A stretch of DNA of 64,000 nt from CAZESS01 sp964414415 (GTDB lineage Archaea > Thermoplasmatota > E2 > UBA202 > DSCA01): contig CAYPWJ010000001.1 in assembly GCA_964414415.1 (NCBI GenBank), forward strand, positions 140,935 to 204,934. Direction: 5' to 3'. The notes below the pieces were generated by a model. The model did no database searches. It was given only the letters and a program-made list of their open reading frames with translations, and had not been told where the DNA came from. Position 1 is the stretch's first letter, and every line of letters starts with the position of its first letter. Shown here piece after piece: positions 1 through 8,493 of the stretch. Both the position numbers and the translations under genes were made by a program.

Positions 1-720
1 GCTGTCTTCGAGCTGCATCCCGCGGCGCCGCTCGACCTGCCTGGCTCGCTTTTGTTCCCGGCGCTGTCGGGCCTGTTTGCGATTCCCACGCTGCTGCATT
101 CGATGGACGCGGCGCCGGTGCCCGAGCAACAGGTCGAGAACGGCGACGTATCGCCCGGGATACCGGATGTGGGGACGGGGGCGACGGCGGGCGCAGCTGT
201 CTCGGTGCTTCCAGGCGTTACTGCCGCCGTTGCCACGGTGCTGGCGCTCGTGGCACGCGGCCGGAAGCAAGCCGAGAGCATCATCGTGACGCTCTCTGCG
301 GTCAACACCGCCAACGCTTTTTTCGTCCTCGCCGCGCTCTTTGTCATCGGGCGGGCGCGGAGCGGGGGTGCCACCGTCATCCAGGAGCTGCTGCCGGTGG
401 AGCCGTGGACGGGGTCGCTGCCGCCTGCCGCGCTGCCGGTGCTGCTCATCGCGGTCGTGGTCGCAGGCGCGGCGTCGTATTATTTCACGCGGGCAGCTGG
501 GCGGGCTGCGGCCCGGTATATCTCCGCTGTGCCGTACCGACAGGTGGCCCAGGCGACCATGGTCGGCATCGGCGTCATGGTGGCTCTGTTCACCGGCGTT
601 GTCGGCCTTGCCTGTCTCCTCGCCGGCTCTCTTGTCGGTCTGCTCTGCCTGAAATGGCGGGTGCGCCGCAGCGTGCTGATGGGATTCCTGCTCCTCCCGA
701 TACTCCTGTATTACCTGTAA
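1..720 (+). CDS. TctA-family membrane transporter, 3' part
   Basis: The reading frame is open from the first base, so the true start lies outside the window and only the last 239 codons are seen. The segment PALSGLFAIPTLLHSM and the following hydrophobic stretches, about five membrane segments ending in LLLPILLYYL, resemble the archaeal TctA/COG1784 group, which is related to the membrane subunit of tripartite tricarboxylate transporters. The substrate cannot be told from the sequence. In bacteria TctA works with a periplasmic binding protein and TctB; no such partner is visible on the part of the locus that is present. Family assignment is likely, substrate unknown. Confidence 0.6.
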   Translation, partial: AVFELHPAAPLDLPGSLLFPALSGLFAIPTLLHSMDAAPVPEQQVENGDVSPGIPDVGTGATAGAAVSVLPGVTAAVATVLALVARGRKQAESIIVTLSAVNTANAFFVLAALFVIGRARSGGATVIQELLPVEPWTGSLPPAALPVLLIAVVVAGAASYYFTRAAGRAAARYISAVPYRQVAQATMVGIGVMVALFTGVVGLACLLAGSLVGLLCLKWRVRRSVLMGFLLLPILLYYL

Positions 721-783
721 ACCATGCATCTGCAATAATCCTTTTAAAAAACCGTCTGTTTGTCTACAATGGGAGGTGAAAAA

Positions 784-882
784 ATGGAAATCGCACGGTC
801 GGAGGAGAGCGCGGGGACCTTTCTGCTCATCTTCGCTGTTCTCCTGACTATTATCACGCTGGCCGCCGCCCTGCTGCTGTAG
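784..882 (+). CDS. Small single-span membrane protein, 32 aa
   Basis: A short frame with a strong ribosome binding site, GGAGGTGA, five bases before the ATG. The product starts with a short charged stretch, MEIARSEESAG, followed by one hydrophobic segment of about 20 residues that runs to the C-terminus. It follows the TctA-like gene by about 60 bases and could be a small accessory subunit of that transporter, but this is only an inference from position. The unusually good Shine-Dalgarno match is the main argument that it is translated. No family recognised. Confidence 0.5.
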   Translation: MEIARSEESAGTFLLIFAVLLTIITLAAALLL

Positions 883-965
883 GCGAAGGCGACATGAAGC
901 TAACGAGCCAGGCGGCAGATGGCTCAGCCGGCAACTATCCAGATATTCTCGGATGCATCGAGGTG

Positions 966-1427
966 TTACATCTCTTTGACGGCCTTCCACGTCCGCTTCC
1001 GGTAGGGCTGTACGTCGATGCCATGTTCGCGGGCGACGAGCAGCGCCGCCACCTCGGGGATGACGTGCTCCTGTTCCGCCCGCTCGCTGACCATGCGCCT
1101 CGCCTCCTCCTCGGACATCTCTCTGGCAGATAACGTCTCGCAGATCTCGGTGACCAGGTCCCGGCGTTTGGTCTGCACGATGCTGCCGTCGACTTCGAAG
1201 CCCAGCGGCACCTCGACGGCTGCAGGGTCAAACGTGGGCGTGTAGCCCGCATCGGTTTCCTCCAGCAGTCCCTGCTCGAGGCCGCGCTTGATGAACCGCT
1301 TCGCCTGTGCCGGGGTCAGCCAGCCGAGCTCGTAGGACAGCGTCATGTATATCTCGTTGTCGTCCAGGCTGTCCGTGCCGCTCCGCTGAAACAAAAACGC
1401 GATGAGTTTCCTCGCCTCCGTTGTCAT
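966..1427 (-). CDS. DUF2240 family protein
   Basis: A 153-residue protein that matches the archaeal DUF2240 pattern: an N-terminal helical domain with the segment ELGWLTPAQAKRFIKRGLEQGLLE, shortened here to its core WLTPAQAKRF, followed by EVPLGF and a charged C-terminal helical domain. The function of the family is not known; the N-terminal part looks like a winged helix. The ATG at 1427 was chosen because it overlaps the stop codon of the upstream HisA-like gene in an ATGA arrangement, so the two genes are probably translationally coupled. Confidence 0.7.
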   Translation of the reverse strand: MTTEARKLIAFLFQRSGTDSLDDNEIYMTLSYELGWLTPAQAKRFIKRGLEQGLLEETDAGYTPTFDPAAVEVPLGFEVDGSIVQTKRRDLVTEICETLSAREMSEEEARRMVSERAEQEHVIPEVAALLVAREHGIDVQPYRKRTWKAVKEM

Positions 1428-1900
1428 GCTATCCGCTCCACAAGGCCTTCGGTATCGTCCAGACGCCATGCCTCGACGGTCCACGTCTCCCGCCACGCAT
1501 CGTCGACGACGAGCCCCGTCAGCCCGAATCGACGGACGCGCTGCTGCGCCTGCAGCGGCCGCTCGGAGCGCAGATAGAGGTCGCTCTCCACCATGTCGAC
1601 AAGCCGACCGAGGTCGTCGTCGGATGCATCGCCGAGGGTGACTCTGGCTGCCCCGGCAACGACCAGGTCGATGACGTCCTCTACGCGCCGCGGCGCCGCG
1701 TCAAGCCACAGAAACGCCTTCCTGGATACCTTCTTGTAGACGTCGAGGTTGGCCCTGTTGCGCCGATGGCCGTCCAGGTCGACCACGTAGAGCAGGTCAT
1801 GCTCGCCGCGGAGCTCCCGCAGCGTCTCGACGGCGCTGCCATGTTCTCCTTCGAGGAGAGCCTGGCCGCGTTCGACGTACACCAGCGGTATCTGGTCCAT
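1424..1900 (-). CDS. HisA/HisF-like protein, short form
   Basis: About 158 residues beginning MDQIPLVYVERG. The segments LLYVVDLDGHRRNRANLD and the later strand-helix units resemble the phosphate-binding TIM-barrel proteins related to HisA (COG1411). It is shorter than HisA proper, which has about 240 residues, so it may form only part of a barrel or be truncated. A role in histidine synthesis is not supported because no other his gene is nearby. The start at 1900 was preferred to the upstream ATG at 1945 because a TTTAAA box at 1948-1953 lies inside that longer version. Confidence 0.5.
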   Translation of the reverse strand: MDQIPLVYVERGQALLEGEHGSAVETLRELRGEHDLLYVVDLDGHRRNRANLDVYKKVSRKAFLWLDAAPRRVEDVIDLVVAGAARVTLGDASDDDLGRLVDMVESDLYLRSERPLQAQQRVRRFGLTGLVVDDAWRETWTVEAWRLDDTEGLVERIA

Positions 1901-1945
1901 CGGACGGCAAACACAGGGGACGTTAAAACGTTTTCCACCCGCCAA

Positions 1946-1954
1946 CCTTTAAAT
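1946..1954. promoter_or_regulatory. Shared TATA-like element between divergent genes
   Basis: The sequence CTTTAAATG contains the palindrome TTTAAA. It lies about 50 bases before the HisA-like start on one strand and about 26 bases before the GTG of taw2 on the other, so a single symmetric box could serve both directions. This is inferred from spacing only. Confidence 0.4.
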
Positions 1955-1975
1955 GAGGCAGGAGATGTAGACCTC

Positions 1976-3001
1976 GTGCAGAGGACGGCTATCTCGGTAG
2001 CGCGGCGCAAGGCGCAGGAAGCGCTGCAGCAGCTCATCCAGCGCGGATTGCTGGACGACAGCCGGCGCATCAGCCGCACTGAGCATGAGGTCCAGATCCC
2101 CGTCGTCACACCTCCAGATGATTTTCCCTGTGCGTTCAAGGTCGTCGAGCAGGAGGAAATCCAGCCGCGCAGATATCCAACGCCGATGGCCGAGATACAC
2201 GCCCGCATTCAGCAGGAGCTGCCGGATGTTGACGTGGCAATGCTGCCCGACAGCTGGGAAAAAATCGGCGACATCCTCGTCATGTGCTTCCCCGACGGCT
2301 TCCCCGGGAAACAGCAAGCCGCCGCGGTATACGCCGCCGTGCTGGGCTGCCGCGCCGTCCTAGAAGACATCGGCGGCATATCCGGGATCAAGCGCCAGCC
2401 GCGCGTCCAGCATCTCTGGGGCGACCACGACACCGAGACAGTCCACCGGGAAAACGGCATCGCCTTCAGGCTCGATCCACAGCGCGTGATGTTCTCGTCG
2501 GGCAACGTCGACGAGCGCATCCGAATGGCATCTGCGGCAACTGAAGGCGAGGTCGTCGTCGACCTCTTCGCCGGCATCGGCTACTTCACGCTGCCGCTGG
2601 CCGTGCATGGCAGCGCCAGGGTCTACGCCTGCGACATCAACCCAACGGCTGCCGGTTATCTCCGAGAGAGCGTCCGTCTCAACGGCGTCGAGAGCCGCGT
2701 CGACGTTTTGGAGGGTGACTGTCGCAGCGTGGCGCCGCGCGGCGTTGCGGAGCGCGTGGTCATGGGACACCTGAAGGCAGCACCCTTTCTCCCCACGGCC
2801 ATGGAGGCGCTACATCCGGCGGGCGGCATAGTGCACTACCACTGCACCTGCTCCGCCGACGATTTCCCCGATGAACCGCTGGAAGATGTGCGAAAAGCGG
2901 CACGAAACGCGGGGTGGAGCACGGAGCTTTTGCAGCCCAAGATGGTCAAGTCCTATGCGCCCGGCGTCGTCCACGGCGTCCTCGACGTCGCCGTCGAGTA
3001 A
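1976..3001 (+). CDS. taw2: tRNA wybutosine-synthesis protein Taw2 (Trm5/TYW2 family)
   Basis: A 341-residue class I methyltransferase-fold protein. It has an N-terminal helical/beta domain, then the SAM-binding motif VVDLFAGIGYFTLPLA, the acidic loop ACDINP, and the motif VVMGHLK where Trm5 methyltransferases usually have NLP. The glycine form points to the TYW2-like aminocarboxypropyl transferase, which acts on the modified guanosine at position 37 of tRNA-Phe. The GTG start at 1976 is preceded by CAGGAGA about ten bases upstream; the frame stays open further upstream, but that part lies opposite the HisA-like gene. Assignment to Taw2 rather than Trm5 rests mainly on the single loop motif. 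Confidence 0.72.
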   Translation: MQRTAISVARRKAQEALQQLIQRGLLDDSRRISRTEHEVQIPVVTPPDDFPCAFKVVEQEEIQPRRYPTPMAEIHARIQQELPDVDVAMLPDSWEKIGDILVMCFPDGFPGKQQAAAVYAAVLGCRAVLEDIGGISGIKRQPRVQHLWGDHDTETVHRENGIAFRLDPQRVMFSSGNVDERIRMASAATEGEVVVDLFAGIGYFTLPLAVHGSARVYACDINPTAAGYLRESVRLNGVESRVDVLEGDCRSVAPRGVAERVVMGHLKAAPFLPTAMEALHPAGGIVHYHCTCSADDFPDEPLEDVRKAARNAGWSTELLQPKMVKSYAPGVVHGVLDVAVE

Positions 3002-3080
3002 AAACCGAAACATTTGAATAGCCACAGCGGGGGCCTGGCAGTATGTTTATAAACGCTGCTGGCATTGACCAACGAGAGAC

Positions 3081-4016
3081 ATGACCGAACTAGAAGACCT
3101 CCCGGGGGTTGGCCCCTCAACGGCGAAAAAACTCGAGGAATCAGGCTTCTCCGACCTCATGTCCATCGCGGTTGCGTCGCCCGGCGAGCTGTCCAGCCTC
3201 GGCGACATCGGCGAGAGCACAGCTAGAAAGATCATCCAGGCAGCCCGCGACGAGGCCGACGTCGGCGGATTCGAAAGCGGCGAAAAGATCATGGAGCGCA
3301 TGCGGCAGCGCCGGAAACTCACGACGGGCTCAAAGTCGTTCGACGAGCTGCTCGGCGGCGGATTCGAAAGCCAGGCCATCACCGAGCTGTTCGGCGAGTT
3401 CGGCTCCGGCAAGACACAGGTCGCGCTGCAGCTCTCCGTCACGGCGCAGCTCCCCGAGGAAGAGGGCGGCCTCGACGGCCACACGGTCTTCATCGACACG
3501 GAGAACACGTTCCGGCCGGAGCGCGTCATCCAGATGGCCGAGGCGATGGACGTCGAGCCGGAGGAGGCGTTGAAAAAGATACACGTCGCGACTGCCTACA
3601 ACTCCAACCACCAGATGATGCTGGTGAAAAAAGCCGACGAGATCGCGAAGGAGCACCCCATCCGCCTGGTCATCGTGGACTCCCTGACCGGCCACTTCCG
3701 GGCGGAATACGTCGGCCGCGGAACACTCGCCGACCGGCAGCAGAAGCTCAACACGCACATGCACGACCTGCTCAGGTTCGGCCGTCTCAACAATGCAGCC
3801 ATCTGCGTCACCAACCAGGTCTCCGCAAAGCCAGACGCCTTTTTCGGCGATCCAACGCGACCCATCGGCGGCCACATCGTCGGCCACACGGCCATGTTCC
3901 GCATCTATCTCCGCAAGTCAAAGGGCGGCAAACGCATCGCCCGTCTCATCGACTCGCCGCACCTGCCGGAGGGAGAGGCGGTCTTCATGGTCAACGAGGA
4001 CGGCATACGTGACTGA
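3081..4016 (+). CDS. radA: DNA repair and recombination protein RadA
   Basis: A 311-residue archaeal RadA recombinase. It carries an N-terminal helix-hairpin-helix domain with LPGVGPSTAKKLEE at residues 7-20, Walker A GEFGSGKT at 105-112, the Walker B strand RLVIVDS, and the DNA-binding L2 region around VTNQVSAKPD. RadA forms filaments on single-stranded DNA and catalyses strand exchange. A TTTATAAA box at 3045-3052 lies about 30 bases before the ATG, so the transcript is probably leaderless or nearly so. hypE starts two bases after the stop, which makes co-transcription likely even though the two functions are unrelated. Confidence 0.97.
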   Translation: MTELEDLPGVGPSTAKKLEESGFSDLMSIAVASPGELSSLGDIGESTARKIIQAARDEADVGGFESGEKIMERMRQRRKLTTGSKSFDELLGGGFESQAITELFGEFGSGKTQVALQLSVTAQLPEEEGGLDGHTVFIDTENTFRPERVIQMAEAMDVEPEEALKKIHVATAYNSNHQMMLVKKADEIAKEHPIRLVIVDSLTGHFRAEYVGRGTLADRQQKLNTHMHDLLRFGRLNNAAICVTNQVSAKPDAFFGDPTRPIGGHIVGHTAMFRIYLRKSKGGKRIARLIDSPHLPEGEAVFMVNEDGIRD

Positions 4017-4017
4017 C

Positions 4018-5052
4018 ATGCCAGACAGGATAGCGCTCCCGCAGGGGGCAGGCGGCAGCGAAACCGAGGCGTTCATCAAAAACCATATTCTCCCGCGATT
4101 TGAGCAACCGAACGTGGAGGTATCCCTCGAGGCGCTCGACGATGCAGCGGTCGTCGACGGCGTCGTGTTCACCACGGACAGCCATACCGTCCAGCCGCTC
4201 TTTTTCCCCGGTGGCGACATCGGCAGCCTCGCCGTCGCTGGCACCGTCAACGACGTCGCGGTCATGGGCGCCGAGCCAATCGCGCTCTCCGCAGCCGTCA
4301 TCATCGAGGAGGGCCTGCCGATGGAGACCATCGAACGCGCCCTGGACGGCATGGCGTCCTGCTCCCGCGACGCAGGCGTCCCCGTCGTCACCGGCGACAC
4401 CAAGGTCATCGAGCACGGCGCACTGCAGGAAATGATTGTCACCACGGCGGGCATCGGCCGGGCAAGCGAGGCGCTACGGTGCAACCTCGAGCACCTCGAC
4501 CGCGCGAACAGGTGGCTGAGGGACAGCGCCCTCCGGCCCGGCGACCGTCTCATCCTGAGCGGCCACGTCGCCGACCACGGCATCGCGCTGCTGTCCTTCA
4601 GGGAGGGCTACGGCTTCGAGACCGAGATAACGTCCGACGTGGCGCCGGTCAACGGCCTGATACAGCAGTGCCTGCAGGCAGGCGGTGTCGTCGCTGCGAA
4701 GGACCCGACCCGGGGTGGCCTGGCCAACACGCTGCACGAAATGGCGTCCAAGTCCTGTGTCGGCATGCACATCATGGAGGAACGTATCCCCGTCAGGGAG
4801 GGCACCATGGCGGCGTGCGAGATGCTCGGCATCGATCCGTATACGGTCGGCAACGAGGGCAAGGTCGTGCTCGCCGTCACACCCGACATGGCTGATGACG
4901 TCCTGCAGGCCATGCGGCGGCATCCACTGGGCGGCGATGCAGCCGTCATCGGGCAGGTGACTGACGGACAGCGCGTCGTGCTGGAGACAGCCGTGGGCGG
5001 TACCCGTCTGCTTGAGGCACCAGTCGGCGACCCCATCCCCCGCATCTGCTGA
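4018..5052 (+). CDS. hypE: Hydrogenase maturation protein HypE
   Basis: A 344-residue protein of the AIR-synthetase/selenophosphate-synthetase fold. It has the N-terminal LPQGAGGSETEAFI segment, the central VTGDTKVI motif and the hallmark C-terminus PRIC. In HypE the terminal Cys receives a carbamoyl group from HypF and is dehydrated to a thiocyanate that gives the cyanide ligands of the [NiFe] site. It fits the hydrogenase operon 2.4 kb downstream, although hypC, hypD and hypF are not in the window. The ATG at 4018 follows the radA stop by one base. Confidence 0.96.
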   Translation: MPDRIALPQGAGGSETEAFIKNHILPRFEQPNVEVSLEALDDAAVVDGVVFTTDSHTVQPLFFPGGDIGSLAVAGTVNDVAVMGAEPIALSAAVIIEEGLPMETIERALDGMASCSRDAGVPVVTGDTKVIEHGALQEMIVTTAGIGRASEALRCNLEHLDRANRWLRDSALRPGDRLILSGHVADHGIALLSFREGYGFETEITSDVAPVNGLIQQCLQAGGVVAAKDPTRGGLANTLHEMASKSCVGMHIMEERIPVREGTMAACEMLGIDPYTVGNEGKVVLAVTPDMADDVLQAMRRHPLGGDAAVIGQVTDGQRVVLETAVGGTRLLEAPVGDPIPRIC

Positions 5053-5055
5053 ACG

Positions 5056-5946
5056 TTACACCAGATTTGCTTCCAGGCAGCCCACCCAGAGCATCTCGAA
5101 CAGGATGGCGATGACGAGCGGCACCCCGGCTGTCTCGCTGAACAGCGGCAGCGCGATGAGGATGGCCAGACCCTCGTTTTTGAAGGAGCCGAACAGCATG
5201 AGCGGTCGCAGCCGCGCACGTGGCACGCCGGCACGTTTGCCAGCGAGCTTTATCAGGATACCGCTGCCAAACGTGCGCACTGCAACGGCTGCAGCGATGA
5301 CTGCCACCATCGGCCATTCATGGAACAAAAAAGAGCGCCGTGCCCCGACAATGCCGAACATCAACACAAAGAAGCACACGTTGGTCAGCATCGTCACCTG
5401 CCGCGACGACAGCGGCAGCCGCCGCGCCCCGCGGGAGAGCAGCAGCGGCAGCAGGATGAGCAGGAGCACCGTCCGGACGATCTCCCATGTGCTGATTGCC
5501 TCGCCGGCGCACAAGAAAATGATGAGCGGCGTCAGCGCGAGCGAGCAGAGATAGAGAAACGACAGCGAGACCAGCGAGAACTCGACGTCACCACCGATGA
5601 CCCGCGATATGGGGAGCACGGCGACCGCCGGGGGCACCGCGGCCATCGCGACGAACCCGTACCGGACGGGCGGCTGGAAGAGCATCCCGAGTGCGATGGC
5701 CAAGCCGGACAGCCATACAAAGCTCATGAAAAACGGCAGCATGATACGGCGTCCCTCCCGCCGGAGCTCGATGTCGCGCAGCCGGATGGGCATCAGTGAA
5801 AATGTCATCGCCACCATGAGCGATACCGTGGATATTTCGGTGGTGTAGCCAGGATAGCCGCCGACGAGCAGGCCTGCACCGATGGCCAGCGAGACCATCA
5901 GAGCGAAGCTGGACAGCAGCTTCCGGATGGCGGCCACGAGGGGCAT
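5056..5946 (-). CDS. Bile acid:sodium symporter-like (BASS family) transporter
   Basis: A 296-residue integral membrane protein with about nine to ten hydrophobic segments. The pattern TFSLMPIRLRDIE near residue 50, AVPPAVAVLP near residue 100 and GSFKNEGLAILIALPLF in the C-terminal half fits the BASS/COG0385 superfamily, in which a conserved glutamate and asparagine region binds sodium. Members move bile acids, pyruvate, pantothenate or other organic acids; the substrate here is unknown. The gene converges on hypE, with only three bases between the stop codons. Confidence 0.7.
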   Translation of the reverse strand: MPLVAAIRKLLSSFALMVSLAIGAGLLVGGYPGYTTEISTVSLMVAMTFSLMPIRLRDIELRREGRRIMLPFFMSFVWLSGLAIALGMLFQPPVRYGFVAMAAVPPAVAVLPISRVIGGDVEFSLVSLSFLYLCSLALTPLIIFLCAGEAISTWEIVRTVLLLILLPLLLSRGARRLPLSSRQVTMLTNVCFFVLMFGIVGARRSFLFHEWPMVAVIAAAVAVRTFGSGILIKLAGKRAGVPRARLRPLMLFGSFKNEGLAILIALPLFSETAGVPLVIAILFEMLWVGCLEANLV

Positions 5947-5999
5947 CTACAGCGACGCCCCGTCATCCTGTATATTGCTTCGAAGACGGCACATCGCCG

Positions 6000-7364
6000 T
6001 CATTGTTTCTCCGCGATGCCGCGTGCCGCTATCATGCCCGTCGCCGCAGATGCGACGATACCTCGAGATAGACCCGCGCCGTCACCGGCCACGAAAAAAT
6101 TATCGATGTCCGTCTCAAGCCCGTCATTCACCTCGAATCGCATCGAATAAAACTTTATCTCCGGGGCATACAGCAGCGTGGAATCCTGCGCGATGCCCGG
6201 GATGACGGCCGACAGTGCATCCAGCCCCTCCACTAGGTCGGTGACCACGCGGTGGGGAAGCGCCATCGATATGTCTCCCGGTGTCGCGTTTCTGAGTGTG
6301 GGTGCCACATAGGAGCGCCGGATGCGTTCCCAGGTGGAGCGCCGCCCTGATTTGAGGTCGCCGAGCCGCTGGACGATGGGCATGTCGCCGCCGAGAATGG
6401 ATGCCATCTCGGCGATGGATGAACCATAGGCGGTGGTGTTTTCCTGTGGCTCCGTCAGCTCGACGTTGACGAGGAACGCGAAGTTGGTGTTCTCCGACGT
6501 GCTGTCTATGGATGAATGACCGTTCACGGACACGTATTCGCCGTAGTCCTCCATCACTACGAATCCCTTCGGGCAGACGCAGAACGTCCGGACGAAGTCG
6601 TCATATGTCGACGTGTAGATGTGAAACTTGGGGTCCCATGCTTTGGCGACGATGTCCTCTATGACCATCGCTGGCACCTCGACACGGACGCCGATGTCGA
6701 TTGGCGCGTGCCGCGTCGCGATGTCGTGCCGTTCGGCCTGCCTGCTCAGCCATGCAGCACCGGAGCGGCCGACGGCCGCGATGACATAGGTCGCCTCCAC
6801 GGTACCGTTCTCCAGCTGGAGGCGGAACGGGCCGTCGCGCTCAATGTCCTGCACCTCGGTTTCTAGCAGAAACGAGACACCTTGCTTTTCCAGCCATACA
6901 TGCAGGGACGAGATGACCTTGGGGAGGCGGTCGGAGCCGATGTGCCGCTGCGGAATCGGGATGAACCGGATGCCGTGCTGCGATGCTGTCTTTTCCAGCT
7001 CGTCGAGGTCGTGTCCGTAGAGCTTGTCGGGGGCGCCGTGCTCCAGGAAGATGTCGTCGATGCGCTGAACCAGCTCGTCTGCGTCGTCGGTAAACTCGTA
7101 CAGGTTGCCGCCGACATCTGCGCGGAGGTTGAGCTTGCCGTCGGACAGGCCGCCGGCGCCGCCCAAGCCGCACAAAATGGCGCAGGGGTCGCACTTGAAG
7201 CACTTCGTGTATTGCTCCATGGGGCACCGTCGCTCCGTAATCGCTTTTCCTTTGTCGATGATGACAATGTCGTCGATGCCCTGCATGGCGAGTTCATGCG
7301 CAGCGAAAAGCCCTGCCGGCCCGGCTCCGATGATAGCCACGGTGTAGCGGTTGTTTCGTGCCAC
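6000..7364 (-). CDS. FAD-dependent dehydrogenase (COG2509)
   Basis: A 454-residue flavoprotein. The N-terminus has the dinucleotide-binding motif AIIGAGPAGLFAAHEL, followed by a cysteine-rich loop CFKCDPCAILCGLGGAG and SDGKLN, and the C-terminus has a second FAD contact VAGDGAGLSRGIV. The layout matches the uncharacterised COG2509 FAD dehydrogenases. The substrate is not known. A TTTAAG box on the same strand near 7385 lies about 25 bases before the ATG. It is divergent from the hydrogenase operon and could share redox regulation with it, which is an inference from position. Confidence 0.82.
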   Translation of the reverse strand: MARNNRYTVAIIGAGPAGLFAAHELAMQGIDDIVIIDKGKAITERRCPMEQYTKCFKCDPCAILCGLGGAGGLSDGKLNLRADVGGNLYEFTDDADELVQRIDDIFLEHGAPDKLYGHDLDELEKTASQHGIRFIPIPQRHIGSDRLPKVISSLHVWLEKQGVSFLLETEVQDIERDGPFRLQLENGTVEATYVIAAVGRSGAAWLSRQAERHDIATRHAPIDIGVRVEVPAMVIEDIVAKAWDPKFHIYTSTYDDFVRTFCVCPKGFVVMEDYGEYVSVNGHSSIDSTSENTNFAFLVNVELTEPQENTTAYGSSIAEMASILGGDMPIVQRLGDLKSGRRSTWERIRRSYVAPTLRNATPGDISMALPHRVVTDLVEGLDALSAVIPGIAQDSTLLYAPEIKFYSMRFEVNDGLETDIDNFFVAGDGAGLSRGIVASAATGMIAARGIAEKQ

Positions 7365-7455
7365 AGATGCAATCCCCCGATGGACTTAAATACATTTTCC
7401 TGCCGGGCCGCACATCCCACAATCAATATATACGTGCTTTCCATATCCGACTGAA

Positions 7456-8493
7456 ATGAGATATCTCAAGCTGGAAAACGGCAGGGTCGACGACTTTTTA
7501 GAACAGCTTTCCGCCTATGGCGACCTCTATGCCCCGACCCAGATATCTGAGGAATTCTACGACTACCGGGAGATAGAGGACGTCGACGACGTCGCCTTTG
7601 ACTACACCCGGACGATAACTCCGGCAAAAAAATACTTCATCCCGACCGAGCAGGAGATGTTCACGTTCGACATGGAGACAAGTGAGTACGAGGAGACGCT
7701 GGATGACGTCGAGCCATTTGTGCTCTTTGGGTTGCACGCGTGCAGCATCGTCGGGCTGCGCATCCTCGACGGCGTCTATCTCAACCAGTACCCGGACAAG
7801 TATTACAAGGTGCGCCGTGACGCCGGGATCATCATCGGTCTGAGCTGCCTGCCGGACGAATACTGCTTCTGCAACCTTCGCCGGACGGATTTCGTCGACG
7901 TGGGCTTCGACCTCTTTCTCCATGAGCTTCCCGACGGCTACCTCATACGGGTGGGCAGCGAAAAAGGCCACAAGATCGTCGACGAAAACCCGGGCCTCTT
8001 CGTCGAGGTGACGCCGGAAGACATCAAGCACTTCAAGCAATTCGAGAAAAAACGGCATGAACTGTTCCAGTATCAGGGCAGCTTCGACAACCTGCGCTAC
8101 ATGCTCGAGCTCACCAAGGGTCACCCGCTCTGGGAGGAGGAAAGCGAGAAATGCCTCGGCTGCGGCAACTGCACCATGACGTGTCCGACGTGCAGGTGCT
8201 ACGACGTGCAGGACATCCCCGACATCGACGGTCGCCACGGCAAACGCGTGCGCTTCTGGGATTCCTGCCAGTTCCGAAGCCACGGGCTCGTTGCTGGGGG
8301 CCACAACTTCCGCGAGACAAAAAAAGACCGCTTCATCAATCGATATGTCTGCAAGAACGCGTATTTCTATCCTTTGGGGACGAGCTACTGCGTCGGCTGC
8401 GGCAACTGCACCTATTTCTGCCCGGCTGACATCGACTTCCTGGACAACCTGATGAAAATACGCGGCATCGCGGAGGAAACATATGAGCAATGA
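7456..8493 (+). CDS. hydB: Cytoplasmic [NiFe] hydrogenase (sulfhydrogenase) beta subunit, Fe-S
   Basis: A 345-residue electron-transfer subunit. Two ferredoxin-type [4Fe-4S] motifs are visible, CLGCGNCTMTCPTC near residue 233 and CVGCGNCTYFCPAD near residue 312, plus further cysteines in SCLPDEYCFCN. This matches HydB of group 3b bidirectional hydrogenases such as Pyrococcus sulfhydrogenase, where it carries electrons between the [NiFe] dimer and the flavin subunit. AATATATAC at 7425-7433 is centred about 27 bases before the ATG, so transcription of the operon probably starts at the start codon. The end overlaps hydG by 11 bases. Confidence 0.93.
   Translation: MRYLKLENGRVDDFLEQLSAYGDLYAPTQISEEFYDYREIEDVDDVAFDYTRTITPAKKYFIPTEQEMFTFDMETSEYEETLDDVEPFVLFGLHACSIVGLRILDGVYLNQYPDKYYKVRRDAGIIIGLSCLPDEYCFCNLRRTDFVDVGFDLFLHELPDGYLIRVGSEKGHKIVDENPGLFVEVTPEDIKHFKQFEKKRHELFQYQGSFDNLRYMLELTKGHPLWEEESEKCLGCGNCTMTCPTCRCYDVQDIPDIDGRHGKRVRFWDSCQFRSHGLVAGGHNFRETKKDRFINRYVCKNAYFYPLGTSYCVGCGNCTYFCPADIDFLDNLMKIRGIAEETYEQ

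Noticed and set aside
1421..1975. N-terminal extension of the Taw2 frame
   Set aside because: It is antisense to the HisA-like gene and contains no Taw2-like sequence; GTG at 1976 has a ribosome binding site.
4018..5052. Selenophosphate synthetase or AIR synthetase instead of HypE
   Set aside because: The C-terminal PRIC and the hydrogenase context are specific for HypE; there is no N-terminal Cys/Sec loop.
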